A DNA stretch of 35,605 nt from Candidatus Obscuribacterales bacterium (GTDB lineage Bacteria; Cyanobacteriota; Vampirovibrionia; Obscuribacterales; Obscuribacteraceae), in NCBI GenBank assembly GCA_019752635.1, contig JAIELX010000017.1, positions 1 through 35,605 of the forward strand. Reading direction: 5' to 3'. The position numbers were made by a program, and so were the translations under genes. Of this stretch, positions 1 to 7,720 are shown piece after piece. The notes below the pieces were generated by a model. The model was not told the origin of the DNA, made no database searches, and was given only the letters and a program-made list of their open reading frames with translations. Positions within the stretch are counted from its first letter, which is position 1. Every line of letters begins with the position of its first letter.

Positions 1-47
1 GTCATTTCCGTTCCGGTTCAAAGAAGTAAAACCCAAACCTGGCTCAC

Positions 48-1748
48 CTAATTGACACAGTTCATTTGACAGTTCCCAGCAAGTTGTTTCACTTCGTCTA
101 TGTATTGCCTTTCGTTTTGTTGGCGTGCTGCTAAAACGTCATTCGATGTCTTCACCGGGGATAGTGATTGATTGATAATCCAGGCAAATGGATGGATATG
201 CGCTCTTGCCAGATCTTCTTGCAGGCGCTTCGCCTCATGGACTGGTGTGGCTTCCGGCAACGTTACTATGAGTATCCGAGTAAAGGCTCGGTCTCTAAGT
301 CTTGGCAATAGATTTATTACGGAGTCAGGCATGTGGCTCGATTGTCGCAACACCTCTTTGTGATATGCCTGTGCAGCATCAAGCAATAGGATCGTGTGGC
401 CTGTAGGTGCGGTGTCTAGCACCACAAACCCCGACTGCCCTTCTGCCACCACGTTGGCGAAGCTTCGAAAGACAGCCACCTCTTCGGTGCAGGGCGAACG
501 CAGATCTTCGTCCAGCAGGGCTCGACCTTGTGCGTCGAGATTGGCGCCGGCACTCTGCATAACTTCGTCCTGGTATGCCTTGGTTTCTTCGCCCGGATCG
601 ATTCGACTAATAGTCAGCAAAGGAACCGGATTTTCTACGACCCAGGCGACGTGCGCTGCCGGGTCGGTAGTACTCAGGTGAACGGGATTACCACGTCGGG
701 CAAGTTCCACTGCAATTGCAGCGGCAATGCTTGTTTTACCGACGCCACCCTTGCCCATTGTCATAATCACACCTTTCCCGGACTTCTCCAGTTCATCAAC
801 GATTGATAAAAGTGGAGGAGGGAGTTCAGCACTTGACGAGTACTGTTTAGCAGCAGGCGTAGAAATTCCGGGTTTGAGCATTGCGCGTAAGGCCTCGACA
901 CCAAGTAGCGGCTTTGCATTCAGCGGAATTTCCTGAGTGGGCAGCTCCGCCAATTCCTTCGGCATAGAAGCCAACGCTGTTTGACCTCGACTTGCAAATG
1001 CGGACGCAACAGCATCGCCCGCGGCATCGTGCTTCAACACTCCGTTCAAAACAAGACACTGATTCTTCACTCCAATATCTCTAAGCTCCACACTTGTTCT
1101 TGCGGCTTCTCTGAGCGCAGATTGTTCTGCGCGTGCGACAAGGACAAGAGTTGTTCTGGCACCATCCATAAGAGTACGGACAGACGAAGCGTAAATGTCT
1201 TGCTGCTGCTGTAGCCCGGCGAGAGGACCGAGGCAAGATGTACCTGTTGTGTTATCTTCGATAAAGTTGGACCAAGACTTTGGCAACGACAGCAATCGCA
1301 TGGTATGACCGGTTGGAGCGGTGTCAAAAATGACATGATCATAGTTGGCTGTCTTCTCAGCGTCGCCAAGGAATCTAGCAAACTCGTCAAAAGCAGCGAT
1401 TTCAGTTGTGCAGCTTCCAGAGAGCTGCTCTTCCATACTCTTCAAACTTGCCTCGGGCAAGAGTCCACGATATGGTCCCAGGAGCCGTTCTCTGTAGTCC
1501 CTGGCAGATGCTTCCGGATCGATATTGAGAGCATCAAGTCCCGTTACTCCTGGAACGGCGATGGGTACGGAGCCAAGCTCAACATGCAAAACTTCATCCA
1601 GGTTTGACGCAGGATCAGTGCTGACTAGTAGGACACGTTTTCCGGCATCGGCCAGAACTATCGCAATTGCACAAGATACCGAGGTCTTGCCCACGCCGCC
1701 TTTGCCGGTAAAAAACATGTATCTGGTGGCTTGTTCAAAAAGGTTCAT
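48..1748 (-). CDS. arsA: ArsA, arsenite-stimulated transport ATPase (duplicated)
   Basis: This 566-residue protein is a tandem-duplicated deviant-Walker ATPase, the usual length and layout of bacterial ArsA. Each half carries a GKGGVGKT P-loop (residues 15-22 and 332-339) and a DTAPTG switch motif (142-147 and 445-450). The three cysteines that bind As(III)/Sb(III) in the E. coli protein have counterparts at C113, C172 and C420. From family knowledge, ArsA energises arsenite extrusion through the membrane protein ArsB or Acr3 and receives metalloid from ArsD. arsD lies 50 bases upstream on the same strand, so the two are probably co-transcribed. An AGGAG-type ribosome binding site precedes the start. 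No arsB or acr3 is in the window; it could lie just beyond the left edge, since only 47 bases remain there. Confidence 0.96.
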   Translation of the reverse strand: MNLFEQATRYMFFTGKGGVGKTSVSCAIAIVLADAGKRVLLVSTDPASNLDEVLHVELGSVPIAVPGVTGLDALNIDPEASARDYRERLLGPYRGLLPEASLKSMEEQLSGSCTTEIAAFDEFARFLGDAEKTANYDHVIFDTAPTGHTMRLLSLPKSWSNFIEDNTTGTSCLGPLAGLQQQQDIYASSVRTLMDGARTTLVLVARAEQSALREAARTSVELRDIGVKNQCLVLNGVLKHDAAGDAVASAFASRGQTALASMPKELAELPTQEIPLNAKPLLGVEALRAMLKPGISTPAAKQYSSSAELPPPLLSIVDELEKSGKGVIMTMGKGGVGKTSIAAAIAVELARRGNPVHLSTTDPAAHVAWVVENPVPLLTISRIDPGEETKAYQDEVMQSAGANLDAQGRALLDEDLRSPCTEEVAVFRSFANVVAEGQSGFVVLDTAPTGHTILLLDAAQAYHKEVLRQSSHMPDSVINLLPRLRDRAFTRILIVTLPEATPVHEAKRLQEDLARAHIHPFAWIINQSLSPVKTSNDVLAARQQNERQYIDEVKQLAGNCQMNCVN

Positions 1749-1798
1749 TAGAAGCTCCTATGCAATTGCAATCAAAAAAACAGTGCGAATCCGAACGA

Positions 1799-2239
1799 TT
1801 AGCAGCACGATGATTCCTTAATTGTTTCCGTGTCGGCAACTTCGCCGCAACAGCCTTGTTTTTTCGCCCGGGCGCTACAGCAACCAGCACCAGCTGATGT
1901 AGAGTCCTCAACAGTTACTTTTAGCCCCATCTTTGGCGCTTCGATTCCAGCAAGTGCTGCAAGCTTTTCTCGTGTAAGATATTTGCCTTGCGCAACTATC
2001 TTGCCGTCGAGCAGAGTAAGAGGTAGGCACTCATTGCCGTGTTCCTTCAGCGCCTCGCTAACGGTGGCATTGCTCACAAATACTTGTGTCTGCTGAGAGA
2101 GATTGTATCGCTCGACTTCAACACCCTGGCGCTTTAACCAATCAAGGTCGGCCGTAAAGCTAACAAGAACGGGGTCTACACCTGGACCACAAATGCCGGT
2201 AGAGCAGCACATAGGGGGATCAAATATCTGAAGTTTCAT
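1799..2239 (-). CDS. arsD: ArsD, arsenic metallochaperone / weak repressor
   Basis: The 146-residue reading uses the ATG at 2239, which follows an AAGGAG site; a longer in-frame version to 2326 has no such support and would overlap a terminator stem. The N-terminus has the ArsD metalloid site MCCSTGIC with C11, C12 and C17. Two more vicinal cysteine pairs (C120-C121, C130-C131) and a terminal pair (C145-C146) resemble the extra CC pairs of E. coli ArsD. From family knowledge it passes As(III)/Sb(III) to ArsA and can weakly repress the operon. Its position immediately upstream of arsA fits this partnership. Confidence 0.95.
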   Translation of the reverse strand: MKLQIFDPPMCCSTGICGPGVDPVLVSFTADLDWLKRQGVEVERYNLSQQTQVFVSNATVSEALKEHGNECLPLTLLDGKIVAQGKYLTREKLAALAGIEAPKMGLKVTVEDSTSAGAGCCSARAKKQGCCGEVADTETIKESSCC

Positions 2240-2309
2240 GGCACACTCCTTGGTTCGTAAACTAACAGTACCAGCGTCCGTTGCTCGATTTGGCGAGTTC
2301 AAGACAAAA

Positions 2310-2337
2310 GACGGCATGCATATCACTGCACGCCGTC
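2310..2337 (-). terminator. Intrinsic terminator between arsR and arsD
   Basis: An 11-base inverted repeat (2310-2320 against 2327-2337, one mismatch) with a six-base loop forms a GC-containing hairpin. Read on the minus strand it is followed by TTTTGTCTT. It would stop transcripts arriving from the ArsR-family gene before arsD, leaving about 70 bases up to the arsD start. It could be a plain terminator or an attenuator. Confidence 0.6.
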
Positions 2338-2545
2338 GGTATCACTAATGCTCAGTCAGGTTGATTCTCTTACTTAAATTGCGTTATAAAAGACGCCATT
2401 GAATTTGATTTACCGCTACAGAGCTTCGCTGATGCCTATATTATCCAATCGCTCCTTGTGGTGCACATCGTCCATACGGATGAGCTGAGCGTATGCTCAA
2501 ACGGAACCCACAAGCGCGATCAAATTCGGGATTCACATTACGGCT

Positions 2546-2884
2546 TCAGCGCCCCGAGAACTCTTTCATCACTTGTCCATAGCGCTTGCCAACGGCACCA
2601 CATACTATGTCGCAAAGCTCATAGATGGTGCCGTCGCCGATACTGTAAAAAACAAAGAGTCCTTGCCGACGCTTTTGGACAATTCCTTGTTCCGCCAAAA
2701 CAGACAGGTGCTTGCTGACATTTGCCTGGCTCATTGATGTCAACTCGCATAGTTCTTGAACTGAACGTTCGCCGTTAAAAAGGTTCTGCAAAATTTGCAA
2801 TCTCGAAGCATCAGAAAGCGCTCTAAACCGTGCAGCTACTATTTCGAGCGCCGGTCTTGTTAATAGCGGCTTTTTGCCTTTCAT
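2546..2884 (-). CDS. ArsR/SmtB-family winged-helix repressor
   Basis: A 112-residue ArsR-family protein, counted from the ATG at 2884; an in-frame start at 2908 is also possible. The winged helix is clear: ALSDASRLQILQNL, then recognition helix MSQANVSKHLSVL, then the wing RRQGLFVFYSI. The classic As(III) site ELCVCDL is absent; here the same helix reads ELCELTS with only C46. Two further cysteines, C91 and C95, lie in the last helix (ELCDIVC), a pattern common in a large ArsR subgroup of unknown inducer. The gene is divergent from the sulfur operon at 3018 and upstream of arsDA, so it could sense arsenite or reactive sulfur (SqrR/BigR-like). The protein alone does not decide this. Confidence 0.88.
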   Translation of the reverse strand: MKGKKPLLTRPALEIVAARFRALSDASRLQILQNLFNGERSVQELCELTSMSQANVSKHLSVLAEQGIVQKRRQGLFVFYSIGDGTIYELCDIVCGAVGKRYGQVMKEFSGR

Positions 2885-2941
2885 GTCACCGAACCCCACT
2901 GTGAGCACACTTCCAGTCTACAACCACTTGACGGATTCCGC

Positions 2942-2961
2942 AATCAATCTTACGGTTGATT
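2942..2961. promoter_or_regulatory. Candidate ArsR-type operator in divergent promoter region
   Basis: The inverted repeat AATCAA-N8-TTGATT lies between the divergent repressor gene and the sulfur operon, 56 bases before the latter's start. Its size and AT-rich arms fit an ArsR-family dimer site. The right arm TTGATT could double as a -35 element, but no convincing -10 was identified. A related GGTTGATTC string occurs at 2359-2367, upstream of arsD. Confidence 0.45.
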
Positions 2962-3017
2962 CGCCATATAACCAAATGGTGATATAGTCGAATACATACC
3001 GGATGAGGACCCTTCAA

Positions 3018-3590
3018 ATGTCAGAACAGCCAAACTCCACAGTTTGCCCACAAGTCGCAGCAGCTGACGTAGCCGCTCAAACCGGCCTGGTGCTCGTTGA
3101 CGTGCGCAGCCCCATAGAATTCGAAACAGAGCATATTGCAGGATCGATAAACATACCGCTTGAGTCCCTTGATTCCCGTTGCGATGAAGTATCAAGAAAC
3201 GGTCAGATTGTGGTCATCTGCCGCAGCGGCAAGCGTGCCGAGCGCGGGGCTTATACCCTTATGGGGCGAGGCTTTCGTCCCAAGGTTCTGCAGGGAGGAA
3301 TGATCGCTTGGAGACAGGCCGGATTGCCAATACAAGAAGGAAGGAAGAGACTTTCTATCGAACGTCAGATTCAGCTAGTTGTAGGTTCCGGTGTGTTGAC
3401 CGGCGTATTGTTAGGCGTCTTCGTCACCCCCTGGTTCCTGGTCATTCCCGTTTTTTTCGGAGCTGGTCTGACCTTTGCCGGATTGTCGGGGACTTGCGCA
3501 TTAGGCATTCTTCTGGGGAAAGCCCCCTGGAACAAGCTTGAATCGCCTTCCGGGCAATCCCGGAGCGGCAAATCAAGTTGTTGCTCTTAG
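3018..3590 (+). CDS. Rhodanese with membrane-anchored DUF2892-like domain (YgaP type)
   Basis: This 190-residue protein starts at the ATG at 3018, which has GAGG at the right distance; the in-frame ATG at 3003 has no site. Residues about 15-105 form a rhodanese domain (LVDVRSPIEFETEHI) with the active-site loop CRSGKR and catalytic cysteine C68. Residues about 115-165 hold two hydrophobic segments of the YgaP-like DUF2892 domain. The tail ends in a CC pair. By family knowledge it moves sulfane sulfur from persulfide donors at the inner membrane face. It opens a tight operon with a TauE/SafE exporter (17-base gap) and a persulfide dioxygenase fusion, so a role in sulfide or persulfide handling is well supported. 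Confidence 0.9.
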   Translation: MSEQPNSTVCPQVAAADVAAQTGLVLVDVRSPIEFETEHIAGSINIPLESLDSRCDEVSRNGQIVVICRSGKRAERGAYTLMGRGFRPKVLQGGMIAWRQAGLPIQEGRKRLSIERQIQLVVGSGVLTGVLLGVFVTPWFLVIPVFFGAGLTFAGLSGTCALGILLGKAPWNKLESPSGQSRSGKSSCCS

Positions 3591-3607
3591 TGAGAGGAGA
3601 TAGCCGA

Positions 3608-4354
3608 ATGCTGGGTAGTGCGATTTCTGGACTTGCAACCGGCACCCTGCTAGGACTTCTCGGGGGCGGCGGCAGTATCATCGCAGTGCCGATTCTAGTT
3701 TATTGCCTCGGACTTGAGGCAAAAGCAGCCATTGGTACGAGTCTACTTATCGTGGGTCTAGCCAGTCTTCTTGCCGCCCGGAGCCACTACCTGAGGCATG
3801 CTGTGGTTGTCCCGACAGCAATAATGTTCGGTGTAACAGGTGGACTCGGCAGTTTCGCAGGATCTAGATTAGCACAACTTATTCCAGACTCCGTACAACT
3901 AATTCTATTTGCAGTGATGATGGCTTTCGTAGCTCTGCTGATGCTGCGGCACAAGCATCCTTCCATTGAGTCGGATAGTGATGAGACAAAAGTTGCCTTG
4001 CCGGTGGGTTTGGCAGCCGGTCTTGGCGCAGGTTTGCTCACAGGAATAATCGGTGTAGGCGGCGGATTCATAATCGTCCCGGCACTCACCATCCTACTGA
4101 GGATGCCGATTCGAAAGGCAATCGGCACATCACTTTTGGTGATCGGGATCAACAGTATGATTGGTGCAATCTCCTACGCCTCCAAGATGAATCTGAATTA
4201 TTCAATTCTCCCGTTTGCCATCAGTACCCTGGCAGTGGCTCCTGCAGCAGGGCGACTCGCTCACTACATTCCACAAGAAAAACTCAAGTTCAGTTTTGCA
4301 ATTTCTCTCCTGTTCCTGTCGGCGTGGATGCTGACAAAACAACTCTTCCAATAA
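3608..4354 (+). CDS. TauE/SafE-family sulfite/organosulfur exporter
   Basis: A 248-residue integral membrane protein starting at 3608, directly behind an AGGAGA site; an upstream in-frame ATG at 3578 overlaps the previous gene and lacks one. It has the duplicated TauE/SafE layout: GLLGGGGSIIAVPILVY near the start and GIIGVGGGFIIVPALTIL in the second half, each followed by a KAAIGTSLL / KAIGTSLLV motif. About seven to eight hydrophobic helices are visible. Members of this family export sulfite, thiosulfate, sulfoacetate or related anions. Between a rhodanese and a persulfide dioxygenase, which yields sulfite, sulfite or thiosulfate export is the most likely job. Confidence 0.88.
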   Translation: MLGSAISGLATGTLLGLLGGGGSIIAVPILVYCLGLEAKAAIGTSLLIVGLASLLAARSHYLRHAVVVPTAIMFGVTGGLGSFAGSRLAQLIPDSVQLILFAVMMAFVALLMLRHKHPSIESDSDETKVALPVGLAAGLGAGLLTGIIGVGGGFIIVPALTILLRMPIRKAIGTSLLVIGINSMIGAISYASKMNLNYSILPFAISTLAVAPAAGRLAHYIPQEKLKFSFAISLLFLSAWMLTKQLFQ

Positions 4355-4369
4355 TCGATGGAGGTCACT

Positions 4370-5770
4370 ATGTTTTTCAAACAATTTTATCTCGGGTGCC
4401 TGGCACATGCCTCTTATCTGATCGGCTCAGGTGGCGAGGCCGCTGTCATCGACCCGCAACGCGATGTAGATCAATATATTGAGGAAGCAAACAGAGCAGG
4501 AATCACAATTAAATACATAATTGAGACTCACCTTCACGCTGATTTTGTCAGTGGACACAAAGAGCTGGCAGAAAGAACAGGTGCTCAGATTGTCTTTGGC
4601 GCTAAAGCTGGAGCTGCCTTTCCGCATATAGCCGCCAAAGACGGAGATATTTTGAAGGTGGGGACGATCAATCTTTCCATTCTTGAGACTCCGGGACACA
4701 CGCCCGAAAGCATTTGCATTTTGGCGAAGGATACCGCCGATGAAAGTCCGGCCAAGTTATTCTCGGGAGACACGCTTTTCATTGGAGACGTTGGTCGCCC
4801 GGACCTTGTTGGCAGCAAAGGCTTCAGCGACAAAGAAATGGCAGGTCTGATGTATGACAGCCTGCATGAGAAACTGCTCAAGCTCCCGGATGTCGTTGAA
4901 CTGTTTCCGGCGCACGGTGCCGGATCCCTCTGTGGTAAGCAATTGTCGAATGAAAGATCATCCACCATCGGTAACCAAAAGCAGTTCAATTACGCCTTGA
5001 AACCTATGACTAAGGAGGCCTTTATTGAGATATTGACGACCGACCAGCCGGAAGTGCCTGCTTACTTTCCGAAAGATGTGGAAATCAACCGTCAAGGTGC
5101 TTCGCCTCTGAGCCATCTTCCTCGCCCGCTGCCGTTAGTCGCAGCAGCTGTGGTCAGAGAATTGCAACGGGGCGCTATCGTTCTCGATATTCGCAGTGGC
5201 ACCGAATATGCAAGCGGCCACATTAAAGGTTCGCTGAACATCGGATTGGGAGGACAGTTCGCTTCATGGGCAGGCACGTTGATCGAACTTGGCACCCCCG
5301 TCATTCTTCTTGCAAATGACGCAGCCCGAGTCGATGAAGCAGCAATGAGGCTCGCCAGAGTGGGCATCGAGACCGTGATTGGGTATGTCGAGAATGGAAT
5401 ATGCAGCTCCAATGAAGCCGGCTTAGAGATAGTCCAATCAAGCGTAATTTCGGTCGACGAACTCAAGCGTACGCTTGATGCGGGTGAAGACTTATTGATT
5501 CTTGACGTAAGGAGACCCGGAGAGTTTGCGTCAGGACACGTACCAAACGCAATCAATATCCCTTTGGCAGAGTTGTCCGCGAACATATCGAACATCCCGG
5601 GAGAACGCCCCCTTGCGGTAATCTGCGCGAGCGGCTACCGCTCATCCATTGCAATAAGTGTTCTGGAAAGAGGCAACATTAGGCTTTCAATGAATGTCCA
5701 GGGCGGAACAGCCGCTTGGAAGAACGCCGGATATGGAGTACGCCAAATGGATGCAAGCTGCTCGGTCTAG
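4370..5770 (+). CDS. Persulfide dioxygenase-rhodanese fusion (CstB-like)
   Basis: This 466-residue protein starts at 4370 behind a GGAGG site. Residues 1-215 are an ETHE1-type metallo-beta-lactamase domain: THLHADFVSGH supplies H54, H56, D58 and H63, with H110, D134 and H182 as further iron-site candidates. Residues about 255-345 form a rhodanese fold whose active loop reads LANDAAR, with no cysteine. Residues about 360-458 form a second rhodanese with CASGYRS and catalytic C419. This order, including the inactive first rhodanese, is that of CstB-type proteins. They oxidise persulfides to sulfite and can make thiosulfate. It is the last gene of the sulfur operon, 15 bases after the exporter. 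Confidence 0.93.
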   Translation: MFFKQFYLGCLAHASYLIGSGGEAAVIDPQRDVDQYIEEANRAGITIKYIIETHLHADFVSGHKELAERTGAQIVFGAKAGAAFPHIAAKDGDILKVGTINLSILETPGHTPESICILAKDTADESPAKLFSGDTLFIGDVGRPDLVGSKGFSDKEMAGLMYDSLHEKLLKLPDVVELFPAHGAGSLCGKQLSNERSSTIGNQKQFNYALKPMTKEAFIEILTTDQPEVPAYFPKDVEINRQGASPLSHLPRPLPLVAAAVVRELQRGAIVLDIRSGTEYASGHIKGSLNIGLGGQFASWAGTLIELGTPVILLANDAARVDEAAMRLARVGIETVIGYVENGICSSNEAGLEIVQSSVISVDELKRTLDAGEDLLILDVRRPGEFASGHVPNAINIPLAELSANISNIPGERPLAVICASGYRSSIAISVLERGNIRLSMNVQGGTAAWKNAGYGVRQMDASCSV

Positions 5771-5832
5771 CAGAAGTCGAAACAGTACATCCTGAGCTTA
5801 CCGAGCACTGGCTGACAGACCGTCGCACAAAT

Positions 5833-5874
5833 TGAAGTTATCTTCGAAAGAAGCAACCTCTTTCTTGAACTTCA
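5833..5874. terminator. Hairpin between convergent genes, possible bidirectional terminator
   Basis: Outer arms TGAAGTT and AACTTCA (5833-5839, 5868-5874) and inner arms GAAAGA and TCTTTC (5846-5851, 5859-5864) can form one interrupted hairpin. It lies in the 177-base gap between the convergent persulfide dioxygenase and HhH genes. There is no strong T-run, so terminator function is plausible but unproven. Confidence 0.35.
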
Positions 5875-5947
5875 TTTCACACCAGGGATAGATTTCTCCC
5901 GCGATATTGACCGGGCACCTGCTCGAAAGTACGGAGAAGATACTACG

Positions 5948-6850
5948 TTATGAATCGAACGGGGTCTCGCTCAACTGTTTGTAATAGTCTCGGCACTCCG
6001 GTTCCCGACCTCGAACAATTCTGCGCCCGACATTCTCACCCAGATGAGCAGTGATCACTGTCCACTGCCCGTCGCCTTGATGATCGTCGCGATAGATTAT
6101 TACCCAGTCTCGGGTAGCGCCCATCTCCCAGGCGTGCGCGGTGTTCGAATAGAGAACCGTGTAATGACGTGGACCTCTACAGGTGTGTAAAATCGGCAGC
6201 CATGCCAGCCCGGACGGATTGAATCGTCGTGGCGCAATGCATGGAAGCTTTCCGGCTTCCGACTTTTGCCGGTATTCGCGATCGACGTGCAAAAGCTCAG
6301 CAACGGACGGTTCATCACTTGATCCGACTGTTGTTGATTTGAAGGAATTCTTTCTGTGACGTTGGCGACCCGCCAGAGATTCCTGGACAGATTGCAACCG
6401 CTTCTTTCCCATACCGGGCACTTTCGCCAGGCGCCCGTCGTATGCCGCTATCTCTAGTTCATGCAACGTCTCTATTCCAAGTTGTTGATGGATGTTGGCA
6501 GCAAGTCCGGGGCCTATTCCGCCCACTGTTTGAAACACTCGCTCGGGGCCGGTTCCGCCCTGCAAACGTTCTAACAGCGGGAGTGTGCCAGTGACAGTCA
6601 ACAACTCAATGGCCTTCGCTAAAGAATGTCCGATACCGGGAAAACTTTCTAGTGCTTGCCTCCCCTCCAACTGAATAATGTCGGCTACACTCTTCTCCAT
6701 CTTTAGTAGCAGCATCGCCGCATTACGATAGCAGCGAATTCGATAAACATTGGCATGTTGAGCTTCAAGGAGATCGGCCAGCAGTTCGAGCCGGCAGGCA
6801 ACCTCCTGGTTGCTTAGCAATCGGGTCTTCGCTTTATCGATTGTAATCAT
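5948..6850 (-). CDS. PolX-N-like helix-hairpin-helix DNA-binding protein
   Basis: A 300-residue protein. Residues about 10-95 match the N-terminal helix-hairpin-helix region of PolX/DNA polymerase beta (ADLLEAQHANVYRIRCYRNA, then FPGIGHSLAKAIELL). Further HhH motifs follow (VGGIGPGLAANI at about 110, VPGMGKKRLQSV at about 145). There is no polymerase palm and no PHP phosphoesterase domain. The C-terminal 110 residues (RRFNPSGLAWLPILHT, HYTVLYSNTA, DWVIIYRDD, RRIVRGREPECRDYY) are a conserved domain that I recognise only as the usual partner of this stand-alone HhH family. DNA binding, perhaps repair-related, is likely; any enzymatic activity is unknown. Single gene, convergent with the sulfur operon. 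Confidence 0.82.
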   Translation of the reverse strand: MITIDKAKTRLLSNQEVACRLELLADLLEAQHANVYRIRCYRNAAMLLLKMEKSVADIIQLEGRQALESFPGIGHSLAKAIELLTVTGTLPLLERLQGGTGPERVFQTVGGIGPGLAANIHQQLGIETLHELEIAAYDGRLAKVPGMGKKRLQSVQESLAGRQRHRKNSFKSTTVGSSDEPSVAELLHVDREYRQKSEAGKLPCIAPRRFNPSGLAWLPILHTCRGPRHYTVLYSNTAHAWEMGATRDWVIIYRDDHQGDGQWTVITAHLGENVGRRIVRGREPECRDYYKQLSETPFDS

Positions 6851-6887
6851 ATCTCTTCACTTTGCTAGTCGAAGCGTTTGCTTTTCC

Positions 6888-6903
6888 ATCGCAATATTGC
6901 GAT
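6888..6903. promoter_or_regulatory. Perfect 16-bp palindrome, candidate operator
   Basis: ATCGCAATATTGCGAT is its own reverse complement. It sits 38 bases upstream of the HhH gene start, in the 340-base gap (6851-7190) between that gene and the divergent rsbT-like gene. Its length and symmetry suit a dimeric regulator. The rest of the gap shows no convincing gene. Confidence 0.5.
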
Positions 6904-7190
6904 CAGGACTTCATGAGATCAATTCGGTATTCCAGCACGCTAGTTGACCGACTCTCCAATTTGCTACAGACTAACCCACAGAAATGTCCACAACATCACT
7001 CGCGGGACTGAGAAAAATCGAGATACTCGGTCATGAAGACGGATGGTGACCACATGCAGAACAGAGCAGCATTGCGAGCAAAAATCATCTCGAGGGATGA
7101 TTTACTCACCACAACCGACCAAAAGATTTCGCGAGGTCCGCACCGCGAACGAAGTCTACTATTAAGTTCAAGTGTCATGATCAACTAAAC

Positions 7191-7613
7191 TTGAGGTTGG
7201 AGCCTTTGCCAGAAGAGACACGTTTTGAAATTTCAGTTGACGTGGACATCATTTCCGCCAGCAAACGCATTCGCCAAACTTGCCGTGATCTGGGTCTCAG
7301 TAATGCGGAGACGCTGAGAATTCTGACGGCTGCAGCTGAAATTGCTCGCAATATAATTGTCTATGCGAAGCAGGGTGAGATGACAGTTTCAGAAGTTTCA
7401 ACCGACGGCAAAGTAGGGCTGCTGATAACTGCGCGGGACCGCGGTCCCGGCATTCCCGATCTAGCGTTAGCGATGACGGATGGTTATTCCACCGGAAACA
7501 CACTGGGTTTTGGACTTCCGGGTGCCAAACGACTAATGGATGAATTCTCCATCGAAAGCAAGGTGGGTGAGGGCACAGAAATCAGAATGATTAAGTGGAA
7601 GAAAACGGATTAA
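7191..7613 (+). CDS. Orphan RsbT-type serine/threonine switch kinase
   Basis: About 140 residues of GHKL-fold kinase, closely like RsbT and like the second copy at 21856. The N-box AAEIARNIIVYA, the G1 motif DRGPGIPDLALAMTDGYST and the lid/G2 motif LGFGLPGAKRLMDEF are intact, so ATP binding should be retained. No ATG fits: the frame opens with TTG at 7191, and the TTG at 7206, preceded by TTGAGG, is an equally good start. From family knowledge RsbT phosphorylates STAS proteins and, when released, activates a partner carrying an RsbU_N domain. No STAS gene is adjacent, so it may feed on the stressosome encoded at 20.5-23.9 kb or on a distant module. Confidence 0.85.
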   Translation: MRLEPLPEETRFEISVDVDIISASKRIRQTCRDLGLSNAETLRILTAAAEIARNIIVYAKQGEMTVSEVSTDGKVGLLITARDRGPGIPDLALAMTDGYSTGNTLGFGLPGAKRLMDEFSIESKVGEGTEIRMIKWKKTD

Positions 7614-7720
7614 GTGAAAATGAATAGTTCATTTAGTTATGGCCCCCATTTCGCGACGATAAACAACATCTGATACCATCGGTATTAAGGGCTCCAGGAG
7701 CAAAGATACGAGGAATCAAT

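Noticed and set aside
847..1390. Additional minus-strand frames inside arsA
   Set aside because: They are alternative frames of the well-supported arsA coding sequence.
6996..7184. 62-residue minus-strand frame between the HhH and rsbT genes
   Set aside because: Overlaps the probable rsbT promoter region, has no clear ribosome binding site and no recognisable motif.
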